This document shows positions 1 through 5,215 of a stretch of 6,516 bases of DNA, piece by piece. Within the stretch, counting starts at the first letter, position 1. Each line of letters opens with the position of its first letter. The position numbers were made by a program, and so were the translations under genes. The notes under the pieces are model-generated. The model was not told where the DNA came from, made no database searches, and saw only the letters and a list, made by a program, of their open reading frames with translations. This stretch comes from DASUHT01 sp051955775 (lineage in GTDB: Bacteria; Actinomycetota; Thermoleophilia; Gaiellales; JAICJC01): NCBI GenBank assembly GCA_051955775.1, contig JBQCGJ010000355.1, forward strand, positions 1 through 6,516, read 5' to 3'.

Positions 1-825
1 GGCCAGGATGGCCGCACCGGCCACGATGGTGGGTGCCCGGGCGGGCATCAGGCCGCGCACCTGACGGCGTTGCGCGAGCGGGAGCGCGGCCAGCTCGCCG
101 AGCAGCCTCTCCACGGCGGCGGCCGTGAGGGCGTGCCCGTCGATCAGCTCCGGCTGCTCCTCGGGAAGCCCGAGATCGATCGTCGCCAGCGTGGTCACCG
201 TCCCGGCGACGCCGATCAGCGCACGCGCGGCCCCGGCGAGATCGCCGGCCACCGCCTCGGCGGCCGCCTGCCGAAGGCTCCTGAGCTCGTCTGCTGTCGG
301 CGGGTCGGACGCGAGGAACCGCTCCGACATGCGGACGCAGCCGAGCTCGAGGCTGACCGCCGCCCGAACTCCCTCCCGGTCGCCCAGCACCAGCTCCGTG
401 CTGCCACCGCCGATGTCGCACACCAGGGTGCCGGGTGCCGCCTGCCTGGCCGAGGTGACGCCGCGGAAGGTCATGCGGGCCTCGTCGTCGCCCGACAGGA
501 GGCGAGCCTCGACGCCGTGACGGCGCTCGACCTCGGACAGGAACTCGCGGCCGTTGGCCGCGTCGCGAACAGCGCTGGTCGCGGTCGCCAGCGGCGTGGC
601 CGCGCCCAGCGACCGTGCACGTTCGGCGTAGGCGGCCAGCGTGGCGTGCACCCGCTCCATCGACTCCGGGCTCAGGCGCCTGTTGGCGTCAACTCCGTCG
701 CCCAGGCGGGTGATCTCGAGCAGCCGTTCGACCTCTGCGCGGATCTGTCCGGCCTCGACGTCGGCCACCAGCAGGCGGGTGGAGTTGGTGCCGATGTCGA
801 TCGCGGCGGCGCGGCCGGCGGTCAC
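1..825 (-). CDS. Ppx/GppA family phosphatase (exopolyphosphatase / pppGpp phosphohydrolase), C-terminus cut by window edge
   Basis: Cytoplasmic enzyme of the ASKHA fold that removes terminal phosphate from polyphosphate and/or pppGpp. Reading leftward from GTG at 825, the frame is open for 275 codons to the edge. Visible motifs are the N-terminal phosphate-binding loop AIDIGTNSTRLLVADV (about residues 8-23), the ATSAVRDAANG segment (82-92), SGDDEA (111-116) with E115 at the family's catalytic Glu position, the second phosphate loop CDIGGGSTEL (136-145), and GVAGTVTTLA (205-214). Short actinobacterial Ppx proteins are roughly 300-340 residues, so only a short C-terminal piece should be missing; the long forms carry an extra C-terminal domain that cannot be judged here. 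The GTG start overlaps the upstream gene's TGA (GTGA, 4 nt), which fixes the start and implies translational coupling. Substrate preference cannot be read from sequence, so no symbol is assigned. Confidence 0.93.
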   Translation of the reverse strand, partial: MTAGRAAAIDIGTNSTRLLVADVEAGQIRAEVERLLEITRLGDGVDANRRLSPESMERVHATLAAYAERARSLGAATPLATATSAVRDAANGREFLSEVERRHGVEARLLSGDDEARMTFRGVTSARQAAPGTLVCDIGGGSTELVLGDREGVRAAVSLELGCVRMSERFLASDPPTADELRSLRQAAAEAVAGDLAGAARALIGVAGTVTTLATIDLGLPEEQPELIDGHALTAAAVERLLGELAALPLAQRRQVRGLMPARAPTIVAGAAILA

Positions 826-1136
826 CGCCGCAGGAACTTCAGCACGAACCGCGCCGGACGCGTGGCCGCGCTCCAGGCGGCCATCAGCATCCGCAGCGCC
901 GTCAGCGCGCGGCTCAGCTGGTCGAGCGCCTCCTGCAACGCCGCGACCCGCCGCTGGAGCTCCGCCGTGCGGCTGGCCAGGGTCAGCAACCCGCCCTTCT
1001 GAAGCGCCTCCACCTGATCCTGCAGCTGGCCCTCCGCCATGCGCACCCGGCGGAACACGGCGGCGCCGCGAACGGCCGCCAGCGTGGCGCTCGCGCCGAC
1101 CACTACGAGCCATCCCACGATCACCCAGAGCAGCAT
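822..1136 (-). CDS. Small membrane-anchored coiled-coil protein, unknown function
   Basis: A 104-residue protein I cannot assign to a named family. Residues 2-22 form one hydrophobic segment with almost no N-terminal tail, typical of a signal anchor. Residues about 33-85 are rich in Leu, Gln, Glu and Ala with heptad-like spacing (QLQDQVEALQ, then AELQRRVAALQEALDQLSRAL), indicating a coiled coil. The C-terminus is basic (RPARFVLKFLRR). This points to a cytoplasmic rod tethered to the membrane. The ATG at 1136 was chosen because it directly precedes the membrane segment; no strong Shine-Dalgarno is visible. The stop overlaps the Ppx/GppA start by 4 nt, so the two are cotranscribed and probably coupled. 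A role in organising or localising the phosphatase is only an inference from that coupling. The gene starts 50 bp from, and diverges from, the initiator tRNA. Confidence 0.75.
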   Translation of the reverse strand: MLLWVIVGWLVVVGASATLAAVRGAAVFRRVRMAEGQLQDQVEALQKGGLLTLASRTAELQRRVAALQEALDQLSRALTALRMLMAAWSAATRPARFVLKFLRR

Positions 1137-1164
1137 CGCGCCATGCTACCAAGGGGAACGGGTG

Positions 1165-1173
1165 TGGTATCCT
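1165..1173 (+). promoter_or_regulatory. Likely extended -10 promoter of the initiator tRNA gene
   Basis: TGGTATCCT fits an extended -10 (TGn followed by TATCCT at 1168-1173). It lies 12 nt before the mature tRNA 5' end, which would leave a leader of roughly 5-7 nt. No good -35 hexamer sits 16-18 nt upstream, consistent with reliance on the extended -10. Inference from sequence only. Confidence 0.45.
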
Positions 1174-1185
1174 TACTGGCTCCGT

Positions 1186-1263
<78 letters not shown>

Positions 1264-1264
1264 C

Positions 1265-1290
1265 AGAAACCGCCTGGTTGGGCGGTTTCT
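1265..1290 (+). terminator. Hairpin terminator after tRNA-fMet
   Basis: AGAAACCGCC (1265-1274) pairs perfectly over 10 bp with GGCGGTTTCT (1281-1290) around a 6-nt loop. It begins 5 nt after the tRNA discriminator base. A true U-tract is lacking, though the 3' arm and the following bases are T-rich (TTTCTGCGTTT). A related hairpin follows the truncated tRNA copy. Confidence 0.75.
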
Positions 1291-1293
1291 GCG

Positions 1294-1320
1294 TTTCCGA
1301 ACTTCTGCGGCTCGTGCTGG
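1294..1320 (+). repeat. Left copy of imperfect 27-bp repeat downstream of the tRNA
   Basis: Matches 2837-2863 at 24 of 27 positions, with TTTCCG, CTTCTGCGG and TCGTGCTGG shared. The offset from the left copy is 1543, against 1541 for the tRNA core, so it is the same duplication with a 2-nt indel. The rest of 1321-1487 shows no gene, RNA or clear repeat that I can support. Confidence 0.7.
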
Positions 1321-1487
1321 CAGTGTCCGTGGGGCGTCCCTCCAGGCCGGGTGACACCTTTGTTCGACACCACCCAGCCCGCCACGCGCCTGGCGAGCCG
1401 CCCGATATGACGGTTGTGGCGCTGGCTTGACGGCACTGGCCCCGCGACCGTGTGCGCAGCGAGCTCTCTGCCGCGCGCGTAACTCTG

Positions 1488-1515
1488 TTGAGGGATTTTT
1501 CGGCTGTGGTACTTT
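1488..1515 (+). promoter_or_regulatory. Possible promoter of the TadG-like gene
   Basis: TTGAGG (1488-1493) and TACTTT (1510-1515) are separated by 16 bp in a locally T-rich stretch, resembling a housekeeping-sigma promoter. Transcription would start near 1522, about 25 nt before the chosen ATG. Weak evidence, based on pattern and on the drop in GC content alone. Confidence 0.35.
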
Positions 1516-1546
1516 CGATCTGCATTTTGTCGCGTACGGTCGAACC

Positions 1547-2587
1547 ATGACCGACGCTCGCCAAACCAACCAGATGTACCGCGTCGCCGCTTGTCAGCGT
1601 CGGCGTGTGACGCATGAGGGTGGCCAGACGCTCCCGCTTGTCGTCTTGTTCATGGTGGTCGTGTTGGGAATGGCTGGGCTGGCGATCGATCTGGGTGACG
1701 GCTACTTCCAGCGCCAGCAGGTGCAGAATGCTGCTGATGCCGCGGCGCTTGCCGGTGCAGCGGAGATCCCGTCTGGAACCTGGCAGTCATCCTCGACCAC
1801 GTACGCGGCGTTGAATGACAAGCCGGGCGACGATGTGTCCGCGTCTTACAACGGCACCGATACCGTCACGGTCACGGTGACGCGCTCAGTTCCCACGTAT
1901 CTGTTGAGCCTGTTTGGGAAGAGCTCGATCACCGTCAGCGCCACCGCGAGTGCAAAGATCGAGGCGCTGGCCCAGGTCAGCGGCCATATCTCCCCCTACG
2001 CCGTCACGCAGCAGGTGTACGCCAATGGCACGGGCACCACCCTGTTTCTGCAGAACCAGCCCGGTGCCTACGGCACGATCGACCTGCCCGCAGCGAGCAA
2101 CACCAGCGGCGGCAGTTGCGTCGGAACCACGAACCTCGGCACGCCGCCCAACATCAAAGCCGAGCTGACCGACACGTTGCCGGCGGGCCAACTCGTTGTC
2201 GGCGGCTGCGTATCCGTGAAGTCGGGCGCCGCTCAGCCGTCCGCCACCGTCATCGACTCCATCGCTCCAGGCAACGACGAAATGGCCAACGATCTGCAGG
2301 ACATCGGAAACGGCGTCTACCGTGTGATCCCGCACTCGTGGGACGATGCCAATGGCCTGCCGCCACGGCTGATGTACGTCCCCATCGTGAACACCCTGCC
2401 CAACGGCAACGGCCAAGCCACGATCACCGGCTTCGCCTGGTTCTACATGACGCACACCAGCGGCAGCGGACACACCCTGCAGATCAACGGCCAGTTCATC
2501 TCGCTCCAACTCCCCGCCGCCGGCAATACCGTCGCCTACGTCCCCGGCGCCTCCGGCCAAGTACTCACCACCGAACTCACCCAGTAG
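1547..2587 (+). CDS. TadG/TadE-like Flp-pilus-type secreted or membrane protein (orphan)
   Basis: Predicted 346 residues. The N-terminus carries the hallmark of Tad-like proteins: a Gly-Gln motif just before one hydrophobic helix (EGGQ at 24-27, membrane segment about 28-48), then LAIDLGDGYFQRQQVQNAAD and an Ala-rich DAAALAGAAEI stretch (about 45-74). A beta-rich region with TVTVTVTRSVPTYLLSLFG (about 106-124) and VSATASAKIEA (130-140) follows, typical of TadG. The remainder is an extracytoplasmic, Gly/Thr/Asn-rich domain with two Cys in GGSC and VGGC contexts, which could form a disulfide. TadG-type proteins are minor pilins or envelope proteins of Flp pili. No other tad gene is nearby, so pilus involvement is inferred from family only. 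The start is uncertain: ATG 1547, ATG 1574 and GTG 1607 are in frame and none has a clear ribosome-binding site. ATG 1547 gives a tail of ordinary length. It lies between the tRNA repeats. Confidence 0.82.
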   Translation: MTDARQTNQMYRVAACQRRRVTHEGGQTLPLVVLFMVVVLGMAGLAIDLGDGYFQRQQVQNAADAAALAGAAEIPSGTWQSSSTTYAALNDKPGDDVSASYNGTDTVTVTVTRSVPTYLLSLFGKSSITVSATASAKIEALAQVSGHISPYAVTQQVYANGTGTTLFLQNQPGAYGTIDLPAASNTSGGSCVGTTNLGTPPNIKAELTDTLPAGQLVVGGCVSVKSGAAQPSATVIDSIAPGNDEMANDLQDIGNGVYRVIPHSWDDANGLPPRLMYVPIVNTLPNGNGQATITGFAWFYMTHTSGSGHTLQINGQFISLQLPAAGNTVAYVPGASGQVLTTELTQ

Positions 2588-2701
2588 CCAGCGGCCCGAG
2601 CCTCCGCGAGCGCGCCAAGGGAAGACCGTCGCCGCGTCCCTCGGCGTCCCTCGACGCTCGGAAATCAGCGAGAATCACCGGGCATGACCGAGACGGTCTG
2701 G

Positions 2702-2734
2702 CGCTTGGTTGAGCGGAAACCGCCTAGCCAAGCG
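2702..2734 (+). terminator. Long hairpin after the TadG-like gene (terminator or element-end structure)
   Basis: CGCTTGGTTGAGCGG (2702-2716) pairs with 2720-2734 around an AAA loop: 15 positions, of which 12 are Watson-Crick, 2 wobble and 1 mismatch. It lies 114 nt after the TadG-like stop and 22 nt before the truncated tRNA copy. No U-tract follows. It shares AAACCGCCT and TGGTTGRGCGG with the tRNA terminator at 1265-1290, but in swapped order. Confidence 0.5.
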
Positions 2735-2756
2735 GCTCGAGAGCTCACTTTGAGAC

Positions 2757-2800
2757 GGCTCATAACCCGAAGGTCGCAGGTTCGAATCCTGCCCCCGCTA
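2757..2800 (+). pseudogene. Truncated tRNA-fMet (3' part only)
   Basis: Holds the anticodon loop with CAT, variable loop, complete T-arm, acceptor 3' strand and discriminator A of the initiator tRNA. The acceptor 5' strand and D-arm are absent. The anticodon stem is broken: the upstream bases are GACGG instead of TCGGG, so only two pairs remain. It cannot fold as a tRNA. The wider stretch 2588-2883, free of protein genes, contains only this fragment, the two hairpins and, near 2631-2650, a short GCGTCCCTCG tandem duplication. Confidence 0.9.
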
Positions 2801-2804
2801 CCTC
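2757..2804 (+). repeat. Right copy of 48-bp perfect direct repeat (attR-like)
   Basis: Exact copy of 1216-1263 with no substitutions. Preceding bases do not resemble a tRNA 5' half. Complete conservation of a non-functional fragment suggests recent origin, selection as an attachment core, or gene conversion with the intact tRNA. Confidence 0.85.
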
Positions 2805-2808
2805 TCGA

Positions 2809-2830
2809 AAGCCGTCCAGCCGGGCGGCTT
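2809..2830 (+). terminator. Hairpin after truncated tRNA; possibly bidirectional terminator
   Basis: AAGCCGTCC (2809-2817) pairs with GGGCGGCTT (2822-2830) over 9 bp, one of them G-U, around a 4-nt loop. It occupies the same place relative to the tRNA fragment as the 1265-1290 hairpin. Sequence differs but pairing is kept. It also lies 54 nt beyond the stop of the minus-strand gene ending at 2884 and could terminate that transcript. Confidence 0.55.
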
Positions 2831-2836
2831 GCGCTG

Positions 2837-2863
2837 TTTCCGGGCTTCTGCGGATCGTGCTGG
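2837..2863 (+). repeat. Right copy of imperfect 27-bp repeat
   Basis: Counterpart of 1294-1320 (24 of 27 identical). It shows that similarity between the two tRNA loci extends at least 60 bp past the tRNA 3' end, beyond what an attachment core normally covers. Confidence 0.7.
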
Positions 2864-2883
2864 GTGCTAAGCGGCGTCCGTGT

Positions 2884-3531
2884 TCAGCGGTGCATCAGCG
2901 GATCGAGATTGACGTCGTCGATCCGCCAGTTGCCGGCGGTGCCGACCGGCACGAACCGGAACTGCACGGATTGGGTGAGCAGCGGCAGCGTGCCGCCCAG
3001 CATCGAGATCTCCGGCGTCGGCGTCCAGGCACCGCTGTTGGTGATGTAGCCGACATCGGACACGCCCAGCGTGGATCCCGCAGTGCCCAGGATCTGGCCC
3101 AGGCCGCCGGCGTACACCACCTGCACCTTGAGCACTGCCGATGGAGAGCCGGTGTTGACTGCAAAGAACCGCATCTTCGTGGACAGGAGGCCGATGCACA
3201 TGGACGGCGTGGTTGCCGAGCTGCCCGCCGGCAGCGCCAGCGACTGGCTGCCCGCTCCGTCGACGTGGAAGGGCTCGTTGCCGCTGCGGACACCGGCGCC
3301 GCCGGCGAGCGTCCAGCCGGCCGGCCCGCTCTCGAACCCACCGTTGGGCACAAACGCGTAGAACGAGAAGTCGCCCCAGGGCTGGAAGGGCTGCGCGGTC
3401 GCGTCAGGGCATGACACTCCGAGGGATGCGGCGCTGGCCGGGGCGGCCGGCACGCCGGCAACGGCAACCAGGCTGATCGCGACTGTCGCGAGGAGTCGCG
3501 GGCGGCGACGCGGATGGCATGACGAAATCAC
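2884..3531 (-). CDS. Secreted beta-sandwich (CBM-like) protein, unknown function
   Basis: Predicted 215 residues. The GTG at 3531 is chosen over earlier in-frame starts because AAGGAG lies 7 nt upstream and a signal peptide begins at once: basic RRRPR (8-12), hydrophobic core (13-27), and an ASA/A cleavage site after residue 34. The mature part has two Cys (41 and 112) that may form a disulfide, a VPNGGFESGPAGWTL motif (61-75), GNEPF (84-88), LPAGSSATTPSMC (100-112), MRFFAVNTGS (120-129), and a closing NWRIDDVNLDP (201-211). The pattern of an NGGFE opening and WRIDDV ending is that of a carbohydrate-binding-module-like jelly roll. I recognise similar hypothetical proteins from Thermoleophilia, but no function is established and ligand binding is inferred. 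It is transcribed away from the HD-GYP gene across a shared 131-bp spacer. Confidence 0.82.
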   Translation of the reverse strand: MISSCHPRRRPRLLATVAISLVAVAGVPAAPASAASLGVSCPDATAQPFQPWGDFSFYAFVPNGGFESGPAGWTLAGGAGVRSGNEPFHVDGAGSQSLALPAGSSATTPSMCIGLLSTKMRFFAVNTGSPSAVLKVQVVYAGGLGQILGTAGSTLGVSDVGYITNSGAWTPTPEISMLGGTLPLLTQSVQFRFVPVGTAGNWRIDDVNLDPLMHR

Positions 3532-3623
3532 GGTCAGACTCCTTGTCGGAACCGGGGGGTCGCCCTCAGAGTTGCGCTTGCAGGTGGATCGCGCATCACC
3601 AGAGCGAGGGAACCGGCCGCGCT

Positions 3624-3636
3624 GGCTTGTCAAGCC
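3624..3636. promoter_or_regulatory. Perfect inverted repeat in divergent spacer (possible operator)
   Basis: GGCTTG-T-CAAGCC is a 6-bp perfect palindrome around one base, 26 bp before the chosen HD-GYP start and 92 bp from the start of the divergent gene. It could be a small operator for either gene, but a 6-bp arm in GC-rich DNA may be chance. I see no convincing -35/-10 pair in 3532-3662. Confidence 0.22.
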
Positions 3637-3662
3637 GGGCTGGCGGCGACCCGATAACCACG

Positions 3663-5033
3663 ATGCAGGTGTCACACGCGGAACACCAGTCCAGTGGAAG
3701 CGCCCCGGTCGACTCCAGCGACGATCAGCTGGTGGCGGAGTCGCGCGCCCGTGTGGCCGTCGGTTTCGGCTGGCGGGAGGGAGTGACGACGCTGGCGCTC
3801 GCCGCAGGATTCCTGGTCGCCGCGTCCGCGTGCGCGCTGTGGATCCCCGCCGGCCGCGCAGCCGATCCGCTGACGATCGTGGCACTGGTCAGCGCCTACG
3901 CCATCGCGGCACGCGTCCAGTTCGAGGTCGGGTTCGCCTCAGCCGTGCCGACCCAGTTGGTGTTCGTACCGATGCTCTTTTTGGCCCCGATCGGGGCCGT
4001 CCCGTGGATGGTCGCCGCCGGCTTTGCGCTCAGCACGCTGCCCCAGAACCTCCGCGGCCAGTGGCATCCGGAGCGAATCAGCCTGCACCTGGTCTCGAGC
4101 TGGTACGCGATCGGGCCGGTGCTGGTGCTGTGGGCGGCGATGGCGCCGAGCGCCTCGGTGCGCCGCCTGCCCCTGCTCGCGGCCCTCCTGGCCGCCCAGT
4201 TCGCGTTCGATTTTCTCGGATCGGCCGCCCGGGGATGCATCGGCCTGCGCATCCCGGTGCGGGCCGTGGGCCGTGCGGTGGGGCCAGCGTGGTTGGTGGA
4301 CGCCGCACTAACCCCGATTGGCTTGGCGCTCGCCGTCAGCTCGCTCGCCGAGCCGTTCGCGTTCACCCTGGGACTGCCGCTGCTGCTGCTGCTGGGGTAT
4401 TTCGCCCGCGATCACAGAGCGCGCATTGACAATGCGCTCGAGCTCTCGCACGCCTATCGCGGTACGGCGTTGTTGCTCGGGGACATGGTGGAGGCCGACG
4501 ACTCCTACACGGGTCAGCACAGCCAGGACGTGGTGTCGCTCGTCCTGGCGGTGGCCGATCGGCTTCAGATGAGCGAGGCCGATCGCCGCTATGCCGAGCT
4601 GACTGCCCTGCTGCACGATGTGGGGAAGGTGAGGATTCCCAAGGAGATCATCAACAAGCCAGGAGACCTGACCGCGGCGGAGCGGAAGATCGTCAATACC
4701 CACACCATCGAGGGCGAGCGAATGCTGAACCGGGTGGGTGGCCTCCTGGGCGACGTCGGGCGGCTGGTCCGATCGTGTCATGAACGCTGGGACGGCGGCG
4801 GATACCCGGATGGCCTGGCCGGCGCAGAGATCCCACTGGTGGCTCGCGTCGTGTGCGCCTGCGACGCCTACAGCGCGATGACGACTCGACGGTCGTACGG
4901 GCCGACCCTCTCGCACGAGCAGGCCGTCGCAGAGTTGCGACGGTGTGCCGGCACCCAGTTCGATCCCCGGGTGGTGGACGCGCTGACCGCGATCCAGCGA
5001 CCGCCGGGCGCCGTGGTGCATCTCGCTGCCTGA
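3663..5033 (+). CDS. Membrane-anchored HD-GYP domain protein (putative cyclic-di-GMP phosphodiesterase)
   Basis: Predicted 456 residues from ATG 3663. An earlier in-frame ATG at 3519 would add a 48-residue low-hydrophobicity tail and overlap the divergent gene's start, so it is disfavoured; neither start has a clear ribosome-binding site. Residues about 41-247 form six or seven hydrophobic segments, an integral membrane sensor region of MASE-like type with EVGFASAVPTQLVFVPMLF (88-106). The cytoplasmic HD-GYP domain spans about 265-445. Metal ligands by family alignment are E277, H286, H318-D319 (LLHDVGK), H347 and D401. The signature loop is HERWDGGGYPDGL (373-385). One position deviates: the usual His-His-Glu reads Cys-His-Glu (C372), so one metal ligand is replaced. 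HD-GYP enzymes hydrolyse cyclic-di-GMP to pGpG or GMP; activity here is likely but not assured. No GGDEF partner lies in the window. Confidence 0.9.
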   Translation: MQVSHAEHQSSGSAPVDSSDDQLVAESRARVAVGFGWREGVTTLALAAGFLVAASACALWIPAGRAADPLTIVALVSAYAIAARVQFEVGFASAVPTQLVFVPMLFLAPIGAVPWMVAAGFALSTLPQNLRGQWHPERISLHLVSSWYAIGPVLVLWAAMAPSASVRRLPLLAALLAAQFAFDFLGSAARGCIGLRIPVRAVGRAVGPAWLVDAALTPIGLALAVSSLAEPFAFTLGLPLLLLLGYFARDHRARIDNALELSHAYRGTALLLGDMVEADDSYTGQHSQDVVSLVLAVADRLQMSEADRRYAELTALLHDVGKVRIPKEIINKPGDLTAAERKIVNTHTIEGERMLNRVGGLLGDVGRLVRSCHERWDGGGYPDGLAGAEIPLVARVVCACDAYSAMTTRRSYGPTLSHEQAVAELRRCAGTQFDPRVVDALTAIQRPPGAVVHLAA

Positions 5034-5122
5034 GCCAGCCCCCGCCGACTCTGGGCCGATGCCGGGACGGACGTCATCGCGAAGCCTCCTTTGTGTCCGG
5101 GCTCGGCTGTGCTTTCCCGGAT

Positions 5123-5155
5123 TCTCACCGTCTGTTCACCGGTCTTCGACCCTCG
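5123..5155 (+). promoter_or_regulatory. Candidate PHO box: three tandem 11-bp repeats
   Basis: Units are TCTCACCGTCT (5123-5133), GTTCACCGGTC (5134-5144) and a weaker TTCGACCCTCG (5145-5155); a further weak unit may precede at 5112. The TCACC cores at 5125 and 5136 are exactly 11 bp apart. Actinobacterial PhoP binding sites are direct repeats of 11-bp units with GTTCACC as the conserved part. The site ends 60 bp before the start of a secreted phosphodiesterase, a sensible phosphate-starvation target. No clear -10 hexamer is visible downstream. Confidence 0.42.
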
Positions 5156-5201
5156 GGCCGGGATGGGGCCGTGAGGATGCGGCGCGGCAGGGTGTCTGTC
5201 G

Positions 5202-5206
5202 GGAGG
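5202..5206 (+). promoter_or_regulatory. Ribosome-binding site of the phosphodiesterase gene
   Basis: GGAGG lies 9 nt before ATG 5216 (12 before the adjacent ATG 5219) and selects this start over any later one. Confidence 0.75.
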
Positions 5207-5215
5207 GGTGCCAAG

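Noticed and set aside
70..1002. Long plus-strand open frames across 70-1354
   Set aside because: They are antisense shadows of the Ppx/GppA gene and its partner; the minus strand shows clear phosphate-loop motifs, while the plus-strand translations are Arg/Ala-rich with no domain pattern.
1427..1546. Upstream extension of the TadG-like frame
   Set aside because: The added 40 residues resemble no leader, the stretch covers the likely promoter, and Tad-like proteins start shortly before the Gly-Gln/hydrophobic segment.
3519..3662. Earlier ATG for the HD-GYP protein at 3519
   Set aside because: It would overlap the well-supported divergent GTG start with its AAGGAG site, and the extra residues look like translated non-coding sequence.
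3532..3885. N-terminal extension of the secreted beta-sandwich protein
   Set aside because: It would bury the signal peptide behind over 100 Arg/Pro-rich residues antisense to the HD-GYP gene.
5096..5122. TCCGGG...CCCGGA inverted repeat as HD-GYP terminator
   Set aside because: Only a 6-bp stem with a 14-nt loop and no U-tract; it is likely chance in GC-rich DNA and overlaps the candidate PHO box.
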